Assembly (NCBI RefSeq): GCF_028618695.1
Contig: NZ_JAQIVI010000683.1
Span: forward strand, 1-8,408
DNA: 8,408 nucleotides
Reading direction: 5' to 3'
From: Natrinema soli
Lineage (GTDB): Archaea; Halobacteriota; Halobacteria; Halobacteriales; Natrialbaceae
Below the pieces are notes generated by a model. It searched no databases. It worked only from the letters and a program-made list of their open reading frames with translations, and had not been told where the DNA came from. Position numbers and translations under genes: made by a program. Position 1 is the first letter of the stretch, and every line of letters starts with the position of its first letter. Shown one piece after another: positions 1 to 6,120 of this stretch.

Positions 1-184
1 GGTGGCAGCCGAGGGTGCCGAGCTGGACGTCCTCGAGCGCGCGCGGCGAACCGCGGTCGATGAGCCGAATCGAGTGCCCGTGACCGTCGGACTCGAGGGG
101 AGCGGCCCCGAGCATCTCGCGGGGGTGCTCGAGGCGCTAGACGCGCTCGAGGGAGTTTCGGTGCTCGAGCGCTCGTTCGATTGA
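1..184 (+). CDS. C-terminal end of an unidentified protein (5' truncated by window)
   Basis: This reading frame is open from the left window edge to a TGA at 182-184, so only about 60 C-terminal residues are visible. The GTG at position 2 is more likely an internal valine than the true start. The visible part has an acidic helical stretch, then a strand-helix-strand pattern: VPVTVGLEGSG, then PEHLAGVLEALDAL, then GVSVLERSF. This looks like half of a small ACT-like ferredoxin fold, as found at the C-terminus of MgtC/SapB-type membrane proteins and of many amino-acid-binding regulators. No catalytic motif is visible. The high Glu/Asp content and G/C-ending codons suit a genuine haloarchaeal gene. 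I do not recognise the family, and the ACT-like reading is inference from the hydrophobic pattern only. Confidence 0.6.
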   Translation, partial: VAAEGAELDVLERARRTAVDEPNRVPVTVGLEGSGPEHLAGVLEALDALEGVSVLERSFD

Positions 185-282
185 TCGCTTTGGCGACGGC
201 TCGAGGGGGACGGTGATGAAACGGCGCGTTTGCTATCGTGGCAACAGGGAATCGCCGCTCCCTCCCCAGCCGATTTCTCCTC

Positions 283-416
283 ACGGGTGCGAAGCACCCG
301 TCTGCTCACGGCGGCTCCGCCGCCGTCTGTTCACGGGCGCGTAGCGCCCGTTCACTGGTCTGCGAGGGCCACGGCCTCGCACTATTCGAATGGTATGCGG
401 GACCGTCGGTCCCGCA
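283..416. repeat. Tandem cluster of five short hairpins in two subfamilies
   Basis: Three 19-base stem-loops lie at 283-301 (ACGGGTGC, loop GAA, GCACCCGT), 308-326 (ACGGCGGC, loop TCC, GCCGCCGT) and 333-351 (ACGGGCGC, loop GTA, GCGCCCGT). Each has a perfect 8-bp stem and a 3-base loop. They repeat with an exact 25-base period and are preceded by CTCCTC, CTGCTC and CTGTTC. Two 21-base stem-loops follow at 361-381 (TGCGAGG / CCTCGCA, 7 bp) and 396-416 (TGCGGGACC, loop GTC, GGTCCCGCA, 9 bp). These are 35 bases apart and both are followed by CTATTCG. Stem sequences differ between copies but pairing is kept, so structure appears to be conserved. There are no long unique spacers as in CRISPR and no flanking transposase. 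The cluster resembles REP-like intergenic palindromes; its function is unknown. Confidence 0.85.
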
Positions 417-518
417 CTATTCGTGACGACCTCGCACGCAATCCCCGCCACGCCTTCGCAGCGCTCGGGCGTGTCGTCAGCGTGCGCCACCGCGCGTCGG
501 TTGTCTCCCTCCGAGAGG

Positions 519-532
519 ACTGTGATCACAGT
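519..532. promoter_or_regulatory. 14-bp perfect palindrome, possible operator
   Basis: ACTGTGATCACAGT is its own reverse complement over all 14 bases. It lies about 130 bases upstream of the kinase start and about 100 bases upstream of that gene's TATA-like box. This suits a dimeric helix-turn-helix regulator acting at a distance, or an unannotated promoter in the gap. The core loosely resembles bacterial CRP/FNR half-sites brought together without a spacer. No regulator gene is adjacent, so the operator role is inferred from symmetry alone. Confidence 0.4.
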
Positions 533-633
533 AGTGACCGGTGAACCGGGTGCGGAGAAGCGACGGCGGGCGACAGCGGAAACGTCGACAGTAACCAGTA
601 GCGTGAACTAGCCGCTCGCGGTACCCGAGGGGC

Positions 634-640
634 TTTGTAA
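634..640 (+). promoter_or_regulatory. TATA-like box for the histidine kinase
   Basis: TTTGTAA is centred about 27 bases before the ATG at 664, in otherwise GC-rich sequence. That spacing would start transcription at or next to the start codon, giving the leaderless mRNA common in haloarchaea. No Shine-Dalgarno sequence lies before the ATG, which agrees with this. Confidence 0.45.
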
Positions 641-663
641 CCCGCGTCGAATACTGTGGTAGC

Positions 664-2691
664 ATGGGATCGCCCTCCTCGACCGACTCCGATGTTCAGG
701 CCCGAATCCGGCAGCAAGAGGTGATCGCGGAGCTCGGCCAGCGAGCGTTGGAGACGGACGACCTCGATCAGTTGATGCGCGACGTGACGGTCGCCGTCGC
801 CGAGACGCTCGACAACGAGTACTGCAAGGTGCTCGAGCGGTTACCCGGCGGCGACGAAGTCTTCCTGCGGCAGGGCGTCGGCTGGCGCGAGGGACTGGTC
901 GGGTCGGCGACGGTGCCCACGGATCTCGATTCGCAGGCCGGCTACACGCTCATCAGCGAGGAGCCGGTCATCGTCGACGACCTCCGCGAGGAAGAGCGCT
1001 TCTCCGGCCCCGAGTTGCTCACGAGCCACGACGTGGTAAGCGGGATCAGCGTCGTCATCGGTTCGGTCGACGAGCCGTGGGGAGTGCTCGGGACGCATAC
1101 GACCGACCGTAAGGAGTTCACGACGCACGAGGCCAATTTCGTGCAAAGCGCCGCGAATATCCTGGCGGCGGCGATCGAGCGCGCGAACAAGGAGGACCAG
1201 CTCCGCGAGCGCGAGGCCCAACTGAGCGTCGCGACCGACGCCGCGTCGATCGGGCTCTGGCTGTGGGACGTACGGGAGAACGTCTTCACCGCCGACGAAT
1301 TCCTCGCGGAATCGTACGGGATGGATCCGGCGGTAGTGACGTCGGGCGCCCCGATAGAGGCGTTCTTCGAACCGGTTCCCGACGAGGACAAGGACCGGAT
1401 CTGGGACCGACTCGACCAGGCACTCGAGTCGGGCGTGTTCAGCGCCGAATACCGCGTCGAAAACGCCGACGGCGAAATCCTGTGGATGGTCTCCCGCGGC
1501 GAGGTGGAGTACGATGCGAGTGGCGAGCCGGTCCGAATGCACGGTGCAGTCACCGATATCACGGAGCGAAAGCAGCGCGAGCAGCGGCTCGAAGACAGCG
1601 AAGAGCGGTATCGGGATCTGTTCACCTCGATGTCCGAAGGGTACTGCGTCATCGAGAGAGTCGACACGATACCGGCTGAGCCGATCGACTTCCGCTATAT
1701 CGAGGCGAATCCGGCGTTCGAAGAGCACACGGGACTGACGGACGTCGTCGGAGAGACGATCCGAGAAGCGGTTCCGGGTGCGGAGCGAGAATGGTTCGAG
1801 ACCTATACTACCGTCGTGGAGACCGAAGAGCCGGTGCGATTCGAGCGCGAACTTGCGGCACAGAGTCGGATCCTCGAGTGTTACGCGTTTCCGGTCGGTG
1901 GCGAAACGGACGCGCAAGTGGGGGTTCTCTTCACGGACGTCACCGAACGGGTGGAACGCGAACGGCGATCAGAGGAGCTCATCGAACGCCTGGAGGCATC
2001 TAACGACCGCCTCGAGCAGTTCGCCTACGCCGCCAGCCACGACCTGCAGGAGCCACTTCGAATGGTGTCGAGTTACTTGCAACTCATCGAACGTCGGTAC
2101 GGTGACGGGCTGGACGAAGACGGGCGAGAGTTTCTCCGGTTCGCGGTCGATGGCGCCGATCGCATGCGGGAGATGATCGACGGGTTGCTCCAGTACTCCC
2201 GCGTCGAGACGGAGGGCGAACCCCTCGAACCGGTCGACTTGAACGCGGTCCTCGAGGACGTTCTCGACGACCTCCGGCTCCGGTTCGAAGAGAGCAACGG
2301 GACGGTGACCGCCGATTCGCTCCCCACCGTAGCGGGCGACAGCGGGCAGTTACGGCAGGTGTTCCAGAACCTGCTGGATAACGCCATCGAGTACAGCGGG
2401 GACGACCCGCCTCGCATAACCGTCGCGGCCGAGCGCCGTTCCGGAGACGGCCCCGAATGGGAGATTTCGGTCAGCGACGACGGAATCGGCATCGATCCGG
2501 AATACGGCGATCGGATCTTCGACGTCTTCCAGAGCTATCACGAACAGAAGGAGTACAACGGAACGGGGATCGGACTCGCGATTTGCGAGCGCATCGTCGA
2601 GCGACATGGCGGCGAGATCTGGGTCACCAGCGAACCGAGCGAGGGCTCGACGTTTACGTTCACGTTGCCGGCGGCGAGCGATTCCGACTAG
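664..2691 (+). CDS. Soluble GAF-PAS-PAS sensor histidine kinase
   Basis: This 675-residue protein is a sensor kinase expected to autophosphorylate on histidine and pass the phosphate to a response regulator. A GAF domain spans about residues 18-175. A first PAS domain covers about 183-305, ending in the typical TDITERK exit, and a second covers about 313-432, ending in DVTERV. A short coiled linker leads to the HisKA dimerisation domain (about 450-517), with the phospho-acceptor His459 in AASHDLQEPLR. The ATPase domain (about 555-672) shows the N box (N569, N573), G1 box (DDGIG, 605-609), F box (IFDVF, 618-622) and G2 box (GTGIG, 633-637), so it looks catalytically complete. There is no membrane segment or signal peptide, so it probably senses an internal signal such as redox state, light or a small ligand. 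No receiver domain is fused and no regulator gene is adjacent. The ATG start is supported by a TATA-like box 27 bases upstream. The ligand is unknown. Confidence 0.95.
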   Translation: MGSPSSTDSDVQARIRQQEVIAELGQRALETDDLDQLMRDVTVAVAETLDNEYCKVLERLPGGDEVFLRQGVGWREGLVGSATVPTDLDSQAGYTLISEEPVIVDDLREEERFSGPELLTSHDVVSGISVVIGSVDEPWGVLGTHTTDRKEFTTHEANFVQSAANILAAAIERANKEDQLREREAQLSVATDAASIGLWLWDVRENVFTADEFLAESYGMDPAVVTSGAPIEAFFEPVPDEDKDRIWDRLDQALESGVFSAEYRVENADGEILWMVSRGEVEYDASGEPVRMHGAVTDITERKQREQRLEDSEERYRDLFTSMSEGYCVIERVDTIPAEPIDFRYIEANPAFEEHTGLTDVVGETIREAVPGAEREWFETYTTVVETEEPVRFERELAAQSRILECYAFPVGGETDAQVGVLFTDVTERVERERRSEELIERLEASNDRLEQFAYAASHDLQEPLRMVSSYLQLIERRYGDGLDEDGREFLRFAVDGADRMREMIDGLLQYSRVETEGEPLEPVDLNAVLEDVLDDLRLRFEESNGTVTADSLPTVAGDSGQLRQVFQNLLDNAIEYSGDDPPRITVAAERRSGDGPEWEISVSDDGIGIDPEYGDRIFDVFQSYHEQKEYNGTGIGLAICERIVERHGGEIWVTSEPSEGSTFTFTLPAASDSD

Positions 2692-2792
2692 GGCCGATTG
2701 ACGCCGAATCACGGGAATCGACGCCGCTCCGGAACGACGGGATTCGGTTACGGATCTCCTCGAGACGATCACCGAACGAACTCGAGGCGACG

Positions 2793-2808
2793 CCGAAAAC
2801 GAAAATCG
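2793..2808 (-). terminator. T-rich terminator of the aminotransferase
   Basis: Read on the minus strand, CGATTTTCGTTTTCGG begins about 30 bases after the aminotransferase stop. T-rich tracts without a hairpin are typical archaeal termination signals. Nearly the same sequence follows the stop of the gene at 6414-7061, which strengthens the call. The region 2692-2837 lies between two convergent genes and holds nothing else I can identify. Confidence 0.45.
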
Positions 2809-2837
2809 AAGCGACGTGAACCTCGACGGACGCGGTC

Positions 2838-4202
2838 TCAGTCGGCCACTTTCGCGCTCGGTCCGACGGCCTCGATCGCCTCGAGGAAGATGCCGATACC
2901 CAGTTCGATCTCGCGCTCGGTCGAATCTAACGGCGGGAGCAGGCGGATCGTCTTCTTCCCGCAGCCGAGGGTGAGCAGGCCGCGCTCGAGCGCCGCCTGG
3001 ACGACGCTCGTCCGTCGCTCGGGGGTGTCGAACTCGACGGCGAGCATCAGCCCCTTGCCCCGGATGTCTTCGACGGAGTCGGGGGCGTCGTCGCGCAGGA
3101 GTTCTTTGGCCTGCTCGCCCCGCCGAGTGGCGTTGTCCAGCAGGTCGTACTCGTCGATGGCCTCGAGCGTGAACGCGCCCATCATCGAGCCGAGCATGTC
3201 GCCACCGCCGAAGGTCGAACCCAGGCGATTCTTCTCGCTGGGGAAGACCTCCGAGCGCGAGATGGTCGCGCCGACGCGCAAGGCCTTCGCGCTCGCGATG
3301 ACGTCGGGTTCGATCGGGTAGTGGTCCGACGCCCAGATCTCGCCGGTGCGGCCGATTCCGGCCTGAATCTCGTCGACGACCAGCGGGATGTCGTAGGTGT
3401 CGGTGACGTCGGCGACCTCTTGCATGAACGCCTCGCTGGGGAATCGGTAGCCGCCGACGCCCTGAATCGGCTCGAGGGTCAGAAAGGCGATCTCGTCGGG
3501 ATCAACGTAGCCGCCTTCGGGCGCGAGCATATCGCGAAGCTGTGAGCCGCCGCCGGCGAAGAAACCACAGTCACAACTCTCGCCGTCACAGCCCCGATCA
3601 TCGCAGAACGGCACCGTTTCGATCCCGCTGATTTCGGGGTAGTGGCGCGTGTAGACCTCCTTCGACTTCGTGATCGACAGCGTCCCGAGGGTCCGGCCGT
3701 GGAAGCTACCCGAGAAGGCCACGCCGTATTTCGACGGCGCGCGGTAGTCGGTCGTGATCTTCATCGCGTTCTCCATGGCCTCCGCGCCGGAGTTCGAGAG
3801 GAAGACGGTATCCATCCCGTACTGACTCGAGACCTCCGTGAGTTTCTGCATGAGGTGACTCGAGCCGGGGAACTCGGCCTCCCCGGGGCTGGGGCCGGAG
3901 CCGAAGTACATGTCCTGTCCGGCGATTTTCATCGGTTCGACGAGGTCGAACTCGCGGACCTTTGCGAGGACCTTCTCGTTGTTGTAGCCGAGCGGTGCCG
4001 CGCCGATATGGCAGGTGAAGTCGAGGAGAACGTTGCCGTCGACGTCGGTGACGAAGGGGCCATCGGCCTCGCGGGTCACGTCCCAGACGAACTCGTGGGA
4101 GTACTCGCTGGGGGCGGAGTACTCCTGATGGAACTCGACCCACTGCTGGGCGTTCGGCCCCGGAAGCGCGTCCGCGTCGGGTTCCGCCGTGTCCCTATCC
4201 AT
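2838..4202 (-). CDS. Class III PLP-dependent aminotransferase (GABA-aminotransferase-like)
   Basis: This 454-residue fold-type I PLP enzyme belongs to the class III (omega-amino acid) aminotransferases. From the N-terminus it shows the early DFTCHIGAAPLGY segment, the cofactor-phosphate loop SNSGAEAMENAMK, SGSFHGRT, LEPIQGVGG, the pyridine-nitrogen aspartate D277 in VVDEIQAGIGRTG, and the Schiff-base lysine K306 in ASAKALRVGA. STFGGGD and a C-terminal RLLPPLD segment follow. Length and motif order are normal. Family members act on GABA, ornithine, acetylornithine, beta-alanine or taurine, and some archaeal relatives are amino-acid racemases, so the substrate is uncertain. A four-cysteine insert (C200, C205, C210, C212) is unusual. 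An in-frame TTG lies two codons upstream, but I chose the ATG at 4202 because a TATA-like box sits about 28 bases before it. It lies downstream of the BCCT transporter on the same strand, 171 bases away, and has its own promoter. Confidence 0.9.
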   Translation of the reverse strand: MDRDTAEPDADALPGPNAQQWVEFHQEYSAPSEYSHEFVWDVTREADGPFVTDVDGNVLLDFTCHIGAAPLGYNNEKVLAKVREFDLVEPMKIAGQDMYFGSGPSPGEAEFPGSSHLMQKLTEVSSQYGMDTVFLSNSGAEAMENAMKITTDYRAPSKYGVAFSGSFHGRTLGTLSITKSKEVYTRHYPEISGIETVPFCDDRGCDGESCDCGFFAGGGSQLRDMLAPEGGYVDPDEIAFLTLEPIQGVGGYRFPSEAFMQEVADVTDTYDIPLVVDEIQAGIGRTGEIWASDHYPIEPDVIASAKALRVGATISRSEVFPSEKNRLGSTFGGGDMLGSMMGAFTLEAIDEYDLLDNATRRGEQAKELLRDDAPDSVEDIRGKGLMLAVEFDTPERRTSVVQAALERGLLTLGCGKKTIRLLPPLDSTEREIELGIGIFLEAIEAVGPSAKVAD

Positions 4203-4218
4203 ACACAATTTATGTGTA
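4202..4218. promoter_or_regulatory. Inverted repeat at the aminotransferase start, possible operator
   Basis: TACACA and TGTGTA form a perfect 6-bp inverted repeat around the AT-only spacer ATTTA. It runs from the first base of the ATG back to about position -16, over the expected transcription start, where a bound dimer would block initiation. The inner ACA-N5-TGT core also occurs at the transporter promoter. Its use as an operator is inference. Confidence 0.4.
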
Positions 4219-4227
4219 CCTCATACA

Positions 4228-4233
4228 TTAAAA
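4228..4233 (-). promoter_or_regulatory. TATA box of the aminotransferase
   Basis: On the minus strand the sequence reads ACAAGTTTTAATG, with TTTTAA centred about 28 bases before the ATG at 4202. This predicts a leaderless or nearly leaderless transcript. It shows that the aminotransferase need not depend on read-through from the transporter gene. Confidence 0.55.
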
Positions 4234-4286
4234 CTTGTTATCGGTTGGCGAGGAGGTCGTCGCGGGAGTCGGGTATCGGCGGCGCG

Positions 4287-4292
4287 AAAAAA
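4287..4292 (-). terminator. Poly-T terminator downstream of the transporter
   Basis: Six consecutive T residues on the minus strand (CCGTTTTTTCGC) lie about 80 bases past the transporter stop and before the aminotransferase promoter. A U-tract of this length in GC-rich sequence is a plausible archaeal terminator separating the two transcription units. Confidence 0.45.
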
Positions 4293-4350
4293 CGGACAGC
4301 ATGACGGCCGAAGCGGATTGGCCCGAGAGATGGAGGGGCGCAGGCGGTTC

Positions 4351-4374
4351 AGACGGACTCCTGTCAGTCCGTCT
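4351..4374 (-). terminator. 9-bp hairpin at the transporter stop codon
   Basis: AGACGGACT and AGTCCGTCT pair perfectly across the six-base loop CCTGTC. The stem begins on the T of the transporter's TGA stop (position 4374). It could stabilise the mRNA 3' end or pause polymerase ahead of the T6 tract about 60 bases further on. The structure is evident; its role is inferred. Confidence 0.45.
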
Positions 4375-6041
4375 CAGTCGTCGTCCGATTCGACGGGACC
4401 GCCCGGCCCGGGCGACTCCGGCTCGGGTTCGGTTTTCGCACTCGAGCCGATGAGGACGGTTTCGTCCTGCAGGAGGACGCGACCGTAGCTCGAGCCGAAG
4501 TCCTTAATCAACGAGAGCATCGCGAGGAAGCAGACGAAGGCGAAGGGTGTCCCGGTGATGATCGCCGCCTGCTGGAGCGTGTTCGCGCTGCCGGTGCCGC
4601 CGAGGATCATCAGGATCGCCGCGGTCATGCCGAGGACGACGCCCCAGAAGATTCGGTTGATGGTTGACGGGCGTGCCTTGCCGCCGGTCGTCATCATCGA
4701 GACGGCCAGCGTTGACGAGTCCGCGGAGGTGACGAAGAACGTCGTCACGAGGACCATGAAGGCCAGCATGAAGAGCGATCCCAGGGGGAACGTTTCGAAC
4801 AGGATGAACCCGGAGATCTCCGCGCCGGCCTCACCGCTCATCACCGCGCTGAAGTCGGCGATGTTGTTGTGCTGGGACCAGACCGCGGTGCCACCGACGA
4901 ACGTGAACCACGGGATGGTGGCCGCAGACGTCGCGACGATGCCGGTGAAGGCAACTTCGCGGACGGTTCTGCCCTTCGAGATGCGGGCGATGAACAGGCC
5001 GGCGAACGGGGACCACGAGAGCGCCCACGCCCAGTAGAAGACGGTCCAGGTGTTCATCCACTCCGTCGCTTCCGGATTACCCGCACCGAGGGCGCCGGCG
5101 CCGGTGAAGAGGCTCATCGAGACGAAGTCAGTGATCATCCCGCCGAAGGCCTGTGTGCCGAGCAGGATCAGGAACAGCGTCGGACCGACGATGAACGTCG
5201 CCACCATGAGGACGACGAAGAGAATCATGTTGAAGTTCGAGAGCCGGCGGATCCCCTTGTCGACCCCCAACACCATCGAGGTGGTGAACAGGAGCGTCAT
5301 GAAGGTCACGACGAGGAGGATACCGATGTTCCCCATGCTGATACCCCACTGGTAGTCCAGGCCAGTGATAAACTGGCTCCCGATGAAACCGAGCGAGGTT
5401 GCCACCCCGCCGATCGTCGCGAAGACGGCGAGAATGTCGACGGTCTTCGCGAACGGGCCGTCCAGATTATCCGCACCGATGATCGGCGTCAGCGCCGATG
5501 ACACCCGCAACGGGACGTTCTCGTAATTGTATGCGAAGTACCCGATCGCGATACCCATGATCGTAAATACCGCGAGCTGGGGCAACGCCCAGTGGAACAG
5601 CGTCTGCTGGATCGCGACGGTCATCGCTTCGGCCGACCCCCCCTCAACGCCGCCGAAGAGGGGGGAGGGCGCGTCGTAGTAGAACAGCGCCTCGGTCGGC
5701 CCCCAGAACACGACGCCAGCGGCGAAGCCTGCGGAGTACAGCATCGCGAAGAACGACAGGAAGCTGTACTCCGGATCCTCGTCTCCCATCTTGATCTTGC
5801 CCCACGGGCCGACGATCAGGAATAACAGGAAAAGGACAATGAGGAAGACTATCAACAGCAGCGCCCAGTTGAACGCACCGAGCATCTGATCGTTCAGCGT
5901 CGAGATGCCGCTCTCGACCGTACTCGGACTGATGAAGAACGCCGCGATCACCCCAACAGTCAACAGCGCTCCGAACGCGAAGACGACCAGATCGATCTCC
6001 TCGAGGAACTCGTCGACCATCCCCTGATCAGCGTCGCTCAT
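4374..6041 (-). CDS. BCCT-family secondary transporter with altered substrate site
   Basis: From the ATG at 6041 this is a 555-residue integral membrane protein of the betaine/carnitine/choline transporter family, with about 12 hydrophobic segments and an acidic, proline-rich tail. The family signature is clear in WTVFYWAWALSWSPF (332-346) followed by IARISKGRTVRE. T438-S439 in FFVTSADSS match the BetP Na2-site pair Thr467-Ser468, so Na+ coupling is likely. By alignment with BetP, W151 matches Trp189, but L156, F159 and A340 stand where BetP has Trp194, Tyr197 and Trp374. Most of the quaternary-amine cage is therefore gone. The glycine stretch is AGFAAG (104-109) and the usual EP motif reads EA (117-118). 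Glycine betaine is thus not a safe substrate call; an amino or omega-amino acid is plausible given the aminotransferase next door. A GTG at 6092 would add 17 residues. I prefer the ATG because a G-rich GGTGG sits just before it. Neither start is proven. Confidence 0.9.
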   Translation of the reverse strand: MSDADQGMVDEFLEEIDLVVFAFGALLTVGVIAAFFISPSTVESGISTLNDQMLGAFNWALLLIVFLIVLFLLFLIVGPWGKIKMGDEDPEYSFLSFFAMLYSAGFAAGVVFWGPTEALFYYDAPSPLFGGVEGGSAEAMTVAIQQTLFHWALPQLAVFTIMGIAIGYFAYNYENVPLRVSSALTPIIGADNLDGPFAKTVDILAVFATIGGVATSLGFIGSQFITGLDYQWGISMGNIGILLVVTFMTLLFTTSMVLGVDKGIRRLSNFNMILFVVLMVATFIVGPTLFLILLGTQAFGGMITDFVSMSLFTGAGALGAGNPEATEWMNTWTVFYWAWALSWSPFAGLFIARISKGRTVREVAFTGIVATSAATIPWFTFVGGTAVWSQHNNIADFSAVMSGEAGAEISGFILFETFPLGSLFMLAFMVLVTTFFVTSADSSTLAVSMMTTGGKARPSTINRIFWGVVLGMTAAILMILGGTGSANTLQQAAIITGTPFAFVCFLAMLSLIKDFGSSYGRVLLQDETVLIGSSAKTEPEPESPGPGGPVESDDD

Positions 6042-6106
6042 CGTCCCACCCCCGGTATCGGACGGCAGCGGAACGATCTCTCGTGATTCCACCTACCATT
6101 CGCCAT
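6038..6106 (-). CDS. Possible short upstream ORF overlapping the transporter start
   Basis: On the minus strand an ATG at 6106 opens a 22-codon frame in a different register from the transporter. It ends in TGA at 6038-6040, giving an ATGA overlap with the transporter ATG. It would start about 13 bases into the predicted transcript. A second ATG at 6113 opens a six-codon frame (MQHGEW) whose TAG immediately precedes the GTG at 6092. The overlap arrangement is typical of translational coupling, but an ORF this short can arise by chance and its peptide has no recognisable motif. Confidence 0.2.
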   Translation of the reverse strand: MANGRWNHERSFRCRPIPGVGR

Positions 6107-6119
6107 GCTGCATGATGGC
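6102..6119. promoter_or_regulatory. Small inverted repeat at the predicted transporter transcription start
   Basis: GCCAT and ATGGC form 5-bp arms around eight bases (GCTGCATG). The element sits about 25 bases downstream of the transporter's TATA-like box, so it would cover the transcription start. It could be a weak operator or a 5' leader hairpin. The arms are short and chance is possible. Confidence 0.25.
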
Positions 6120-6120
6120 A

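Larger units (their letters stand above)
185..663. other. Gene-free intergenic region with structured DNA
   Basis: No convincing gene lies between the stop of the left partial gene and the kinase start. The short open frames here are Arg/Ser-rich, run through the hairpin cluster, and show neither the acidic composition of the neighbours nor any recognisable motif. The region holds five tandem hairpins (283-416), a 14-base perfect palindrome (519-532) and a TATA-like box (634-640) for the kinase. I looked for tRNA-like cloverleaf sequence and saw none. At 479 bases the gap is long for a haloarchaeal chromosome. Confidence 0.7.

Noticed and set aside
283..416. CRISPR array
   Set aside because: The repeated units are adjacent short palindromes with 6 to 14-base linkers that are themselves similar. 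There are no unique spacers of 30 or more bases and no cas genes.
230..544. Plus-strand open frame of 104 residues in the left intergenic region
   Set aside because: It runs through the hairpin cluster, is basic and Ser/Arg-rich, has no promoter or motif, and competes with other frames of similar length.
600..663. tRNA gene before the kinase
   Set aside because: Some GC-rich pairing is present, but there is no T-loop GGTTCGAATCC-like block, anticodon arm or acceptor stem in register.
841..1917. Long minus-strand open frame of 358 residues inside the kinase
   Set aside because: It is antisense to a protein with clear GAF and PAS domains, has an Arg-rich shadow composition and shows no motif. 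Such frames are common opposite GC-rich halophile genes.
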